Shown in pieces: positions 16,952 to 25,497 of a DNA stretch of 64,000 nucleotides. The notes beneath the pieces are model-generated. The model saw only the letters and a program-made list of their open reading frames with translations. It searched no databases and was not told the origin of the DNA. This DNA is from CAVPFA01 sp963703655 (GTDB lineage Bacteria > Actinomycetota > Acidimicrobiia > Acidimicrobiales > Bog-793), in contig CAVPFA010000003.1 of NCBI GenBank assembly GCA_963703655.1, forward strand, positions 248,001 to 312,000, given 5' to 3'. The translations under genes were made by a program, and so were the position numbers. Each line of letters opens with the position of its first letter. The first letter of the stretch is position 1.

Positions 16952-17891
16952 GCCTAAGTCCTTTGCTGGTCTCGGCCTCGACCATGTGGGCGAGGCCTTC
17001 GGCGAGCGGCGTGGTTGGCACATAGCCGAAGGCACGCCGCGCCAATGCCGTGTCGGCCGCTGTATCCCTGACGTCTCCTGGTTGAGATGGCAGTCGCTCT
17101 GTCACGACGTCTCGGCCCACGAGGAGCCCGGCGATCCGGATGACTTCCGCCATCGAGATCCGCGAACCGCCGCCAATGTTGGCGACGCCGGTCCAGCTCG
17201 AAAGAGCCGCCGCGCACATCGCCTCGACGACGTCGCCGACGTATGTGAAATCCCGCGTCTGACGGCCGTCCCCGAAGAGGGGAAATGGGGTCCCGCTGAG
17301 CGCTGCTTCGATCAGCCGCGAGAAGGCCATGTCGGGTCTCTGGCCCGGCCCGTAAACGGTGAACAGGCGCAACGACGCCGTGGGCGTACCGAAGTTTGTC
17401 CGGTAGAGCTCGCACAGGTGCTCAGCGGCGAGCTTCGTCACTCCGTAGGGCGACACCGGTTGCGGCCGCACGGTCTCGGCCGTTGGGTAGCTCTCGGCGT
17501 CGCCGTACACCGACGAGCTGGACGAGTAGACGAGCTTTCGCAACGGCACGTTTCGCAACGTCTCGAGCAGGTGCTGGGTAGCCAGAATGTTCCGCTCTAC
17601 GTACACCGCAAATTCCGGTCCCCAGGAGGGTCTGACACCGGGTTGGCCGGCAAGGTGAAAGACCACCTCCGCACCGTCGAGGAGTTGACGGAGCGAAGAC
17701 TCGAGCAGATCCGTCCGATGGAAACTGAAGGAGTCCCAGGCCATCAGGCCGGCGAGGTTCGCCTCCTTGCGCGTCGGGTCGTAGAAGTCCGTCATGGAAT
17801 CGATGCCGACCACCTCGTCGCCCTGCTCGAGCAGGCGCGTGCAAAGGTGGGATCCCACGAAACCGGCAACCCCGGTCACGACGGCGCGCAT
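16929..17891 (-). CDS. GalE/UDP-glucuronate-epimerase-like NAD-dependent epimerase
   Basis: A 320-residue extended SDR enzyme and the first gene of the minus-strand operon. The Rossmann motif GVAGFVGS is at residues 7-14; AGQPGVRPSW, VYSSSSSVYG and the catalytic SPYGVTK follow, and FTVYGPGQRPDMA is characteristic of UDP-glucose/UDP-glucuronate 4-epimerases. With Ugd in the same operon, UDP-glucuronate to UDP-galacturonate is one possible reaction. No good ribosome binding site precedes the ATG at 17891, so leaderless translation is possible. Confidence 0.88.
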   Translation of the reverse strand: MRAVVTGVAGFVGSHLCTRLLEQGDEVVGIDSMTDFYDPTRKEANLAGLMAWDSFSFHRTDLLESSLRQLLDGAEVVFHLAGQPGVRPSWGPEFAVYVERNILATQHLLETLRNVPLRKLVYSSSSSVYGDAESYPTAETVRPQPVSPYGVTKLAAEHLCELYRTNFGTPTASLRLFTVYGPGQRPDMAFSRLIEAALSGTPFPLFGDGRQTRDFTYVGDVVEAMCAAALSSWTGVANIGGGSRISMAEVIRIAGLLVGRDVVTERLPSQPGDVRDTAADTALARRAFGYVPTTPLAEGLAHMVEAETSKGLRHGIARTG

Positions 17892-18299
17892 TACGCGACC
17901 CGATGCCGTCGGTCAGTTGTCACTACGACTGTTTCGGTAGCCACCAGACTCCCCCTATTCGGCGTCGCATTCAGCGCGACGATCGCCGCTCGCCGGTGCT
18001 CCTTGACCCGCCAGTGTTCCGCGTCACCCCCTACCGCAAACATCAACATTTGACGGGGAAGGCCTACGATGAAAGGCCTAGGTCCTTGCCAGTCATCTGA
18101 CGCACTGACATCGAACGGACCTCCCCTCGCGAGGGTGGACACATCGCCTTAGTCCGGAGCACGCGCGGCTGGACCTCCCAAGCGCGTGCCCATCCCCGGA
18201 GAAGGTCAGCGATCAGGGGAGATGGAGTCTCCGAACAACCCGTCACTCGATCAGAGACGCACCTTTTCGGTGCCGTACTCGCGCACTCCTCGCGCGGGT

Positions 18300-18343
18300 C
18301 CTCGAACAGTCCTCGAACAGTCCTCGAACAGTCCTCGCGCAGT
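18300..18343. repeat. 11-bp tandem repeats, four copies
   Basis: Three exact copies of cctcgaacagt (18300-18332) and a fourth variant copy (18333-18343). The period is close to one helical turn, as expected for a row of binding sites on one DNA face. It lies about 110-155 bases upstream of the histidine kinase start. Confidence 0.85.
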
Positions 18344-18360
18344 CCGGACTGAAGCCTCGT

Positions 18361-18393
18361 GGTAACTTCGGCGTAAGATAAGCGTTACCGAAG
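18361..18393. promoter_or_regulatory. inverted repeat, possible operator
   Basis: GGTAAC and GTTACC, together with the inner arms CTTCGGCGTAA and TTACCGAAG, form overlapping inverted repeats about 60 bases upstream of the histidine kinase start. It could be an operator or a 5' UTR hairpin. No factor can be named. Confidence 0.4.
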
Positions 18394-18453
18394 ATTCGTG
18401 AGTTGTTTACCTGATCAGGTCACGGCGCCGAGGGGGTAGGACTGTGATCGGTT

Positions 18454-19131
18454 ATGTCGGGCATTAAATTCGGGGCAAAGCCCGCGCGAATGTCGGCCCT
18501 GGCGGAGACGTGTCACGACATGCGACAACCGGTCGCCGGCATAGTCGCGCTTGCGCAGGCGGCGCTGACCGAGCCGGGTCTGCCGCAGTCGGCGCGTGCG
18601 CGCCTGGAACAGATCGTCAAGCAGGCCGAGTGGCTGGCAGATCTCATCCAGTTCTCGTTGCAGACAGCCAGTCCCGGCGCTCGCGCTGGCTGTCAGACCG
18701 ACCTTCTGCGAGTCGTTGACGAGGCGGTCGCTGCCGAGCGCGTGACGTGGCCGGGCGACGTGAGGATGCCTGAGATCGCGGGGCCGGTCTTCACCGTTGT
18801 CGACGCCGTGGTGCTGCGTCGAATCGTTGCGAATCTGCTGAGCAACGCGACCCGTGCGGCGGGGCCGTCAGGCACGGTGACCGTTGAAGTCGGCCATGAG
18901 CGGCGTTTGGTGATGCTCGCGATCGAGGACAACGGCCCGGGCTTCGGGAAGATCGACCACGGCCTCGGGTTCGGCCTCACTGCCGTGTCGAGATGGGCGA
19001 CGATGTACGGCGGCAGGCTCGAGTACGGATGCGGCCCCACCGGCGGTGCGCGCGTCAGCCTCTGCTTGCCGCCTGGGATCGGCGCGCCGGGCGAGGGCCG
19101 CAGGACCGTGTCCCCGAAGTTGCTGAAGTGA
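18454..19131 (+). CDS. small orphan histidine kinase without a sensor domain
   Basis: A 225-residue soluble kinase. The H-box ETCHDMRQPVAGI (His near residue 22) is followed directly by a HATPase_c domain with NLLSNATRAA (N box), DNGPGFG (G1 box) and GFGLTAV (G2 box). No transmembrane, PAS or GAF part precedes the H-box, and no response regulator gene adjoins it. It may act through a distant regulator. Its position, divergent from the polysaccharide operon across a repeat-bearing spacer, suggests a regulatory role there, but that is inference. Confidence 0.85.
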   Translation: MSGIKFGAKPARMSALAETCHDMRQPVAGIVALAQAALTEPGLPQSARARLEQIVKQAEWLADLIQFSLQTASPGARAGCQTDLLRVVDEAVAAERVTWPGDVRMPEIAGPVFTVVDAVVLRRIVANLLSNATRAAGPSGTVTVEVGHERRLVMLAIEDNGPGFGKIDHGLGFGLTAVSRWATMYGGRLEYGCGPTGGARVSLCLPPGIGAPGEGRRTVSPKLLK

Positions 19132-19198
19132 GGTCGCGGTCACCCGCCTGAACGTGTAGGTGCCTTGGCCATCCGAGATCCATTTGGGTCGACGACGC

Positions 19199-20329
19199 TC
19201 AGGCGCGTCCCCGTTTCCCGGCACTGCGGAAGAGCTTCCCGAGAGCCTTGTTCCGCTTGCGCTGCTCGGCGAGGGCTCGTGGGTCGAGGCGGGCGGCGAG
19301 ATGGCGTTGTTCCCGGCGAAGGTGCTCGAAGCTGGCGTAGCGGTCAGGGTCGAGCAGTCCCGCGGCGATAGCCCCTTTGATCGAGCATCCGGGCTCGGTC
19401 CGATGCCCGCAATCAGAGAAACGGCATCCTGCCGCCAACTCTTCGATCTCCCCGAATGCCTCCCCGATCGCTTCGTCTGCATCCCAGAGCGCGAGTGCCC
19501 GAAGGCCGGGCGTGTCGATGAGCAGGGCTCCTCCCGGAAGGCGAACGAGCTCGCGGGCGGTGGTGGTGTGCCGGCCCTTGCCGTCGTTACGGAGCTCGCC
19601 GGTCGCGAGATCGACCGCTCCGCGCCCGAGCCGGTTCGCGAGCGTGGACTTGCCCGCACCGGAGGGGCCGAGGAGCGCGACCGTTGCGCCAGGTTCCAGA
19701 AAGGCACCGAGCGCGTCCAGTCCCGAGCCGGTCAGAGAGCTGACGGCCACGACGTCGCCGCCGCCGATCAGCCGTTCGGCAGCCTCGACGGCGCCGGCAA
19801 CGTCTCTGGCGACATCGGCCTTGGTCAGCACCGCGACAGGGGCGGCGCCGCTCTGCCACGCGAGGACCAGGAGGCGCTCGAGGCGCCTGGCTCGGAACCG
19901 GTCCTCGAGCGAGCACACGACGAAGACCTTGTCGACGTTGGCGGCGAGCACCTGCGGAACGTCCGCGCTCCCCGCGCCGCCGCGGACGATGGCGCTCCTC
20001 CTCGGGAGGACCGATACCACCGACCCGCCCTGGAGGACGACCCAGTCGCCGGCGGTCGGGGCCTTCAGCGGATCGGGCTCGTGGGCGAGCTGCGGGGCGA
20101 CGATTGCTCGCAGCTCGCCGGCCTCGGTGAGGACCGTGAGAGCGCCCCGGTCGACACGTGCGACGCGAGCTGGAACCTCCCCTTCGACGCGTCGCTCCGC
20201 GAACGCAGCCTCGAAGGGCATTCCCCAACCGAGCTCGGCGAGGGCGGCGGCGGCGGGCTCAGCCGGCCTGTCTTCGTCCCCCGCTCGCGCCGCGACCGAG
20301 CTGCGAGGGATAGCAGATGAATCGGGCAA
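19199..20329 (-). CDS. rsgA: ribosome small-subunit biogenesis GTPase RsgA
   Basis: A 376-residue circularly permuted GTPase that helps mature the 30S subunit. An OB-fold-like N-terminal region is followed by the permuted G domain: VLTKADVA (G4), then GPSGAGKSTLANRL (G1 P-loop), RHTTTARELVRL (G2) and DTPGLRAL (G3). The C-terminal zinc finger shows CRFSDCGHRTEPGC. It is convergent with the histidine kinase, separated by 67 bases in which I see no feature. Confidence 0.93.
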   Translation of the reverse strand: MPDSSAIPRSSVAARAGDEDRPAEPAAAALAELGWGMPFEAAFAERRVEGEVPARVARVDRGALTVLTEAGELRAIVAPQLAHEPDPLKAPTAGDWVVLQGGSVVSVLPRRSAIVRGGAGSADVPQVLAANVDKVFVVCSLEDRFRARRLERLLVLAWQSGAAPVAVLTKADVARDVAGAVEAAERLIGGGDVVAVSSLTGSGLDALGAFLEPGATVALLGPSGAGKSTLANRLGRGAVDLATGELRNDGKGRHTTTARELVRLPGGALLIDTPGLRALALWDADEAIGEAFGEIEELAAGCRFSDCGHRTEPGCSIKGAIAAGLLDPDRYASFEHLRREQRHLAARLDPRALAEQRKRNKALGKLFRSAGKRGRA

Positions 20330-20798
20330 AGAAAACGCTCCTTGGCTTCGGAGCGCTCGGCTGCGACGGGATCTCGTCGAGAACCTGGCGGTCAGGAAGT
20401 CCCGGGCTCGAGCGCTCGGTCAGATGCGGCATGAGGTTGATGGTCGACTTTCATCCCAGCTGACCTCCTTTCGCTCGAGAAACTCGGCTCCGCGATTGCA
20501 ACTGAACCAACTGCAACTCACGCGATTGCAACTTACGCAACTCCAACTCAATTGTTACCAGGGTTCCTCCTCTCGGGCGCGCGATCGCCGACCTGGGACG
20601 ACGGGTCGAGGCGCCGACAAGCTCAGCGGAGGCTTGTGCCCTTCCCGCGGGACCCGCAAGCACCTAGAATCCCGGCACGCCCGAAGTTGCCGCTTTACGC
20701 CTCCCAGGACCCAGCTCGAGAAGCTGTCGCTCGACCATCAGGCTCAGGTTTCCTTCGATTCCTGCGGGATACCCGTGCATCACAGCAAAGGACAAGAC
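20330..20798. other. 470-bp spacer upstream of the desaturase gene
   Basis: It lies between the divergent rsgA and desaturase genes and contains no convincing coding sequence. It holds two adjacent 30-bp repeats (20491-20550) followed by a locally AT-richer stretch (around 20551-20565). Promoters for both genes are expected here, but I cannot place them with confidence. Confidence 0.5.
20491..20550. repeat. two adjacent 30-bp direct repeats
   Basis: Copies at 20491-20520 and 20521-20550 match at 26 of 30 positions and share cgcgattgcaact and a terminal caactca. They are composed of gcaact-like submotifs, which suggests an array of half-sites. They lie about 250 bases upstream of the desaturase ATG and about 160 bases upstream of the rsgA start. 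Confidence 0.8.
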
Positions 20799-21719
20799 AT
20801 GGGAAGTCTCGTAGTAGACCCCGTAAAGGACCACGCGATCGTCGCAGAGCTCGCCAACCCTGCAGCCGCTTTGTTCAACCGCCATCTGTCCGTGTCCAAG
20901 GAGTGGTATCCCTTCGAGGACGTCCCGTGGGACAACGCCGCCGACTTCGCGGAAGAGCGCTGGAACGCGGAGCAATACCCGCTCTCCGAAGGGGTCAAGA
21001 GCGCGATCATCGTGAACGTCCTGACGGAGGACAACCTCCCTTACTACACCCATACCCTCATGTCAGCCGTCAGGCCGGAGCACCCGTTGAACGAGTGGAG
21101 CCGCCGCTGGACAGCTGAAGAATGGCGTCATTCGGCCGCGATCCGGGACTGGATCCTCGCGACCCGCGCGATCGATCCCTATCGGTTGGAGGACGACCGC
21201 ATGGTCCAGATGTCGAGGGGTCAGGTCCCCGAGAGCGGCAGCGTCGCGGAGATGATCTCGTACGTCAGCTTCCAGGAGCTCGCCACCCAGGTCGCCCACC
21301 GCAACACCGGCCAGGCTCTTGACAAGACCAGGCGCGGCAAGAAGATCATGTCGAAGGTCGCCGGCGACGAGGGGCTCCACCATGCTTTCTACCGCGATCT
21401 CGTGCTGGCCGCCCTCGAGATCGACCCGTCGACCATGGTGCTTGCGATCCAGAGCGAGCTCCGGAACTTCAAGATGCCGGGCACCGGGATCCCGGGCTTC
21501 AGCCAGCACCAGGAGGTCATCGCACTCGCCGGCATCTTCGGGGCGCAGCAATTCGTCGAGGCGGTCGTAAAGCCCACGCTCGACAGCTGGAGGCTCTTCG
21601 ACCTCGAGGGCCTGAGTGCGGAGGCCGACCAGGCACGCGACAAGATCGGCAGGAACGTGGCAGGGCTCACGCGTCTTGCGGCCGCTCAACAGGCACGCAT
21701 CGCCGAATTGCAGGGTTGA
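20799..21719 (+). CDS. acyl-ACP desaturase (ferritin-like fatty acid desaturase type 2)
   Basis: A 306-residue soluble di-iron enzyme that inserts a cis double bond into acyl-ACP (or acyl-CoA), as in mycobacterial DesA-type proteins. The two metal-binding motifs are EEWRHS near residue 107 and DEGLHHAF near residue 192. The central NRHLSVSKEWYPFEDVPWD stretch is typical of actinobacterial members. The ATG at 20799 follows an AAAGGA ribosome binding site. The malic enzyme that follows could provide reducing power for the reaction, an inference from adjacency. Confidence 0.9.
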   Translation: MGSLVVDPVKDHAIVAELANPAAALFNRHLSVSKEWYPFEDVPWDNAADFAEERWNAEQYPLSEGVKSAIIVNVLTEDNLPYYTHTLMSAVRPEHPLNEWSRRWTAEEWRHSAAIRDWILATRAIDPYRLEDDRMVQMSRGQVPESGSVAEMISYVSFQELATQVAHRNTGQALDKTRRGKKIMSKVAGDEGLHHAFYRDLVLAALEIDPSTMVLAIQSELRNFKMPGTGIPGFSQHQEVIALAGIFGAQQFVEAVVKPTLDSWRLFDLEGLSAEADQARDKIGRNVAGLTRLAAAQQARIAELQG

Positions 21720-21766
21720 AGTCCCGGGCATCACCGGGGCGAGCTCGGCACGACGGGCTCCGCTCG

Positions 21767-23485
21767 ATGCGTCAAAGCTGGCGGGACGCCGACGGGTCAT
21801 GGCGGACGAGGGCGCGCGGGCGACAGGTGTTCTCCGACCCGAGGATCAACAAGGGAACCGCCTTTGACGCGACCGAGCGCAACGCCCTCGGCCTCGTCGG
21901 CCTCATGCCTCCTCGGATCCTGCACCTCGACGAACAGGCCTCCCGCTCCTACGCGCAGTTCCGGGCCCAGCCGACCGATCTGGCCCGGAACATCTTCCTC
22001 ACCGGTCTGCACGACCGTAACGAGGTGCTCTTCTTTCGGCTGTTGGTCGACCACCTCCCGGAGATGCTTCCGATCGTCTATACGCCGACGGTCGGCCAGG
22101 CGATCGAGCGCTACAGCCACGAGTACAGGAGACCTCGCGGCATCTACCTGACGGTGGACCAGCCTGAGCTCGTGGAGAGGTCGCTCGTCGCCTCCGACCT
22201 CGGCTCCGACGAGGTCGACCTCCTCGTCGCAACCGACGGAGAGGCGATCCTGGGCATCGGCGACTGGGGTCTCGGAGGAATGGAGATCTCTGTCGGCAAG
22301 CTGGCGGTCTACACCGCCGCCGGCGGAATCGACCCGAGCCGGGCGCTCCCGATCGTCCTGGACGTCGGGACGAACCGCCGGAGCCTTCTCGACGATCCGA
22401 TGTACCTCGGCACCCCGCACCCCCGCGTCGCCCAGGACGTCTACGACCGCTTCATCGACAGTTACGTGAACGCCGCAACGAGGCTGTTCCCGAACGCCCT
22501 TCTCCATTGGGAGGACTTCGGTCCCGCGAACGCGCGTCGCATCCTCGCTCGCTACCGGCACCGGATCCTCACCTTCAACGACGACGTGCAGGGAACAGGC
22601 GCGGTGAACCTCGCAGCAGTGCTCGGAGCGCTCCGTGTGACCGGCCAGGGGCTCGGCGACCAGCGCATCGTGATCTTCGGCGCCGGCACGGCCGGCATCG
22701 GCATCGCGGACCGGCTCGCGGACGCGATGATCGCCGACGGGACGGGCCACGCCGAGGCGACGACCCGGTTCTGGTGCGTCGACCAGCACGGGCTTCTCAC
22801 CGACGCGATGGGCGATCTCAGGGACTTCCAGCAGACCTACGCACGGCCGGCGTCCGAGGTCGCCGCTTGGAAGCGTGATGACGACCTCGGCGGAATAGAC
22901 CTCGCGGAAGTGGTCAGGCGGGTGGAGCCCACGATCCTGGTCGGCACCTCGGGGAGGAGCGGTGCGTTCACCGAGCCCATCGTGCGGGAGATGGCGCGCC
23001 ACGCCGCGCGACCGGTCATCTTGCCGATGTCGAACCCCACCTCGCTCAGTGAAGCGATACCGGCCGACCTGCTCGAGTGGACCGAGGGTCGCGTCCTCGT
23101 GGCGACCGGCAGCCCCTTCGAGCCGGTCGTCTACGACGGCACGGCCTACCAGATCGCGCAGGCGAACAACGCCCTGGTCTTCCCCGGCCTCGGACTCGGA
23201 GTCGTGGTTTCTCGGGCGTCGAGGGTCACCGACAACATGTTGTTCGCCGCTGCCGGCGCGCTCGCGAGCTCGGCCGGCCCGACGGCACGGGGAGCTCCGA
23301 TCCTCCCGCCCATCGAGGATCTGCGCCGGCTCTCGGCTGACGTGGCCGTCGCCGTGGCACGAGCGGCAGCCGACGACGGGGTTGCGCGGTCATCCGCCGG
23401 AGATCTCGCCTCCGCCGACGATCTGGCTTCCACCGTCGCCCGGGCGATGTGGGCGCCTGTCTACCGGCCCGTGCTGCCCGCCTGA
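21767..23485 (+). CDS. maeA: NAD(P)-dependent malic enzyme
   Basis: A 572-residue long-form (SfcA/MaeA-like) malic enzyme that decarboxylates malate to pyruvate and yields NAD(P)H. It shows LHDRNEVLFFRLL, the substrate-site YTPTVGQA, the metal-site LHWEDFGPANA and TFNDDVQGTGAV, and the nucleotide-binding GAGTAGIGIADRL. The ATG at 21767 is chosen. The frame is open upstream to a TTG at 21716 that overlaps the desaturase stop, but those extra residues look unlike the family. The two genes are probably co-transcribed. Confidence 0.88.
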   Translation: MRQSWRDADGSWRTRARGRQVFSDPRINKGTAFDATERNALGLVGLMPPRILHLDEQASRSYAQFRAQPTDLARNIFLTGLHDRNEVLFFRLLVDHLPEMLPIVYTPTVGQAIERYSHEYRRPRGIYLTVDQPELVERSLVASDLGSDEVDLLVATDGEAILGIGDWGLGGMEISVGKLAVYTAAGGIDPSRALPIVLDVGTNRRSLLDDPMYLGTPHPRVAQDVYDRFIDSYVNAATRLFPNALLHWEDFGPANARRILARYRHRILTFNDDVQGTGAVNLAAVLGALRVTGQGLGDQRIVIFGAGTAGIGIADRLADAMIADGTGHAEATTRFWCVDQHGLLTDAMGDLRDFQQTYARPASEVAAWKRDDDLGGIDLAEVVRRVEPTILVGTSGRSGAFTEPIVREMARHAARPVILPMSNPTSLSEAIPADLLEWTEGRVLVATGSPFEPVVYDGTAYQIAQANNALVFPGLGLGVVVSRASRVTDNMLFAAAGALASSAGPTARGAPILPPIEDLRRLSADVAVAVARAAADDGVARSSAGDLASADDLASTVARAMWAPVYRPVLPA

Positions 23486-23515
23486 GGACCTGCCCGGCGG
23501 TGGCCTGCGCGGGCG

Positions 23516-23532
23516 GCCGGCGAGCGGCCGGC
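23516..23532. terminator. GC-rich hairpin between convergent genes
   Basis: Two copies of GCCGGC, which is self-complementary, flank GAGCG between the ends of the malic enzyme and acyl-CoA dehydrogenase genes. No T-run follows on either strand, so it is at best a weak bidirectional terminator. Confidence 0.3.
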
Positions 23533-23649
23533 GGCGCGAGGGCGGCCCGTGAGACGGCGGGCTCAGGTTCCAGGGCCCTCCCCGCGAGCGGGCGGCCGGT
23601 GCCTCCGCACGGGCCATCACGGCATAACGGCGAGCCTCCCGGTCGCCGG

Positions 23650-24919
23650 TCAGTTCCCGAAGTCCCACGTCGAGCCCGCCTCGTACTGGTGCACGACGTT
23701 CTTTGCGATGAGGATCCGGTGGACTTCGTCGGGACCGTCCGCGAGTCGCAGGACTCTCGCCGCCAGGTACATCTGGGCGAGCGGCAGGTCATTGGTGACC
23801 CCGGCCCCGCCCCAGACCTGGATCGCCCGATCGACGACTCGGTGGAAGGCCGCCGGGACGAAGACCTTGATCGCGGAGATCGCAGTCCTGGCCTGCGGGT
23901 CGTTGTTAGCCACCTTCTCCGCAGCATTGATGGTCATGAGCCGGGCCGCCTGGATGTCCATGAGGCTGTCGGCGATGAACCCCTGGACGAACTCCTTGTC
24001 CTTGAGGAGCCCGCCGTGAACCTCGCGGGTGAGGGTGCGCTCGACCATGAGGTCGAAGGCCCGCCACATCTGGCCGATCGAGTTCATGCAGTGGTAGACG
24101 CGCCCGGCCCCCAGGCGGTCCTGCGCCGCCTGGTGGCCCTCCCCGACGAGGCCGAGGGTATTTTCGACCGGCACGCGGACGTCCTCGTACAGGACTTCGC
24201 AGTGGTCGGACGTGGAGCGGCCGAACACCCCGATCCCCCGCACGATCTTCACGCCCGCGGTGTCCGTCGGGACGATGATCTGGGTCAACCGGCCGGGAAC
24301 GCCCAGCTCGCCGGACGGGTCGTTGGCTCGGCACATCACGATGAAGAAGTTGGCCGCGATGCCATTCGAGGTGAACCACTTGTGGCCGTTGATCACCCAT
24401 TGGTCGCCGTCTCGGACGGCTTCGGTCTTGATGGAACGAGGGTCCGAGCCGGCGGTGTCGGGCTCGGTCATCGAGAAACCCGACTCCATCTTGCCCTCGA
24501 CGAGTGGCAACAACCACCTCTGTTTCTGCTCTTCGGTGCCGTATTTCACCAGGAGGGTCGCGTTCGCCGAGTTGGGAGCGGCGACGCCGAAGAGGGCGGA
24601 GGCGCCGACCGCGTACGCGAGCACCTCGTACATGTACGCGAGCGAGAGGAAGTCGAGACCCATCCCGCCGTACTCCTTCGGGAGATGCGGTGCCCACAGT
24701 CCGGCCTCGTTCACCTTCGCCTTGATCTCCTCCCGGAGGGCGATGGTCTGGCGCCGGCGGTGCTCGCGCTCGCCCTCCTCGAGGTCGAAGCCCCTCAGGG
24801 ACTCCGCACAGCCGCTCTTCGTTGGGAAGGATCTCGGTGTTGACGAAGTCGGCGGTCCGGCGCCGGATCTCGTTGATCTCGGGATCAAGGCCCTGAATGT
24901 CCGACACGTTGATGGGCAT
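23650..24919 (-). pseudogene. acyl-CoA dehydrogenase, one frameshift
   Basis: An FAD enzyme of the ACAD family (ACAD10/11-like, about 423 codons) catalysing alpha,beta-dehydrogenation of an acyl-CoA. The N-terminus, MPINVSDIQGLDPEINEIRR, runs to LPNEERL in one frame; from AESLRGFDLEEGERE onward it continues in another, through GFSMTEPDTAGSDPRSI, NGHKWFTSNG and the C-terminal QVWGGAGVTNDLPLAQMY. The break lies at about 24805-24812. Removing one base restores a plausible NEERLAESLRG junction, and the total length is 3n+1. The gene is otherwise complete, so a sequencing insertion is the simpler explanation. Confidence 0.85.
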
Positions 24920-24938
24920 TTGCCCCGTCTCCTCCCGC

Positions 24939-25424
24939 TCAGCTCCAGAACCCCTCGAAGGGCTCGAGCGCCTCTTCGACCAGGTTCGGCCCGAGGACCT
25001 CGACCTTCTTCTGGCCGCGGGCGAAGACCTCCCGGCAGGGCAGGTCCAGCGTCGGGTTGTCCGGATGGTCGCCCGTAAGGCTCTTCAGGTCGCGCTCGCT
25101 CAGCCCGAAGACCACGCGCCCGATCCCGGTCCAGTAGATGGCACCGGAACACATGACGCAAGGCTCCGCGCTTGAATACAAGGTGAACCTCGCCAGCTCG
25201 GCCGGCGAGTACTGAAGCGATGCGCGGCCTGCGGCCCTCGTCTCCGCGTGCGCGGTCGCGTCCCGCACCGGAACCAGCGTCAGGTTCCCCTGCTCGATCA
25301 CCGCCTTCCCGGCCTCGTCGGCGATCAGGCAACCGAAGGGGAGGTTGCCTCCTTCCCGCGCGCTGCGCGCGATCTGGAAGGCGGCCCGCAAATGGACTAC
25401 GTCGGTCTCGCTGAGCGCTGTCAT
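24939..25424 (-). CDS. nucleoside/base deaminase (CMP/dCMP deaminase fold)
   Basis: A 161-residue cytosolic zinc deaminase. The zinc and catalytic motifs are TAHAETRA (HAE) near residue 58 and SAEPCVMCSGA (PCxxC) near 85-94. Its size and the C-terminal CREVFARGQKKVEVLGP resemble guanine deaminase or TadA-like deaminases acting on free bases; the substrate is uncertain. The ATG at 25424 is used because the upstream frame is not protein-like. A 73-bp spacer separates it from the divergent kynureninase gene and should hold both promoters. Confidence 0.82.
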   Translation of the reverse strand: MTALSETDVVHLRAAFQIARSAREGGNLPFGCLIADEAGKAVIEQGNLTLVPVRDATAHAETRAAGRASLQYSPAELARFTLYSSAEPCVMCSGAIYWTGIGRVVFGLSERDLKSLTGDHPDNPTLDLPCREVFARGQKKVEVLGPNLVEEALEPFEGFWS

Positions 25425-25497
25425 GGACGACTTTCTATCGTCTTCTTCGAGCGGCCGGCGCCCCTTCCGGACGCGCCGATGTAGCGTGGCCGGCGCC

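Larger units (their letters stand above)
17892..18453. other. 560-bp divergent spacer upstream of the polysaccharide operon
   Basis: The spacer separates the minus-strand polysaccharide operon from a plus-strand histidine kinase and should hold both promoters. It contains no convincing gene. Structured elements are a perfect 12-bp palindrome at 18124-18135, four 11-bp tandem repeats at 18300-18343, and an inverted repeat at 18361-18393. I could not recognise a known riboswitch or a confident -35/-10 pair. Confidence 0.6.

Noticed and set aside
17891..18246. Small minus-strand open frames (17891-18142 and 18064-18246) as genes before the epimerase
   Set aside because: Their composition is not protein-like, they lack ribosome binding sites, and they lie in the expected promoter region.
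18120..18250. Cyclic-di-GMP or other riboswitch before the polysaccharide operon
   Set aside because: I looked for the conserved GEMM core on both strands and did not find it; only palindromes and repeats are visible.
18300..18343. Short regularly repeated units as a CRISPR or origin iteron array
   Set aside because: The units are only 11 bp without spacers, and there is no replication or Cas gene nearby. Binding sites or a simple repeat are more likely.
19377..20798. Long plus-strand open frame joined to the desaturase
   Set aside because: It is the antisense shadow of rsgA; the desaturase family begins at the ATG at 20799 with its own ribosome binding site.
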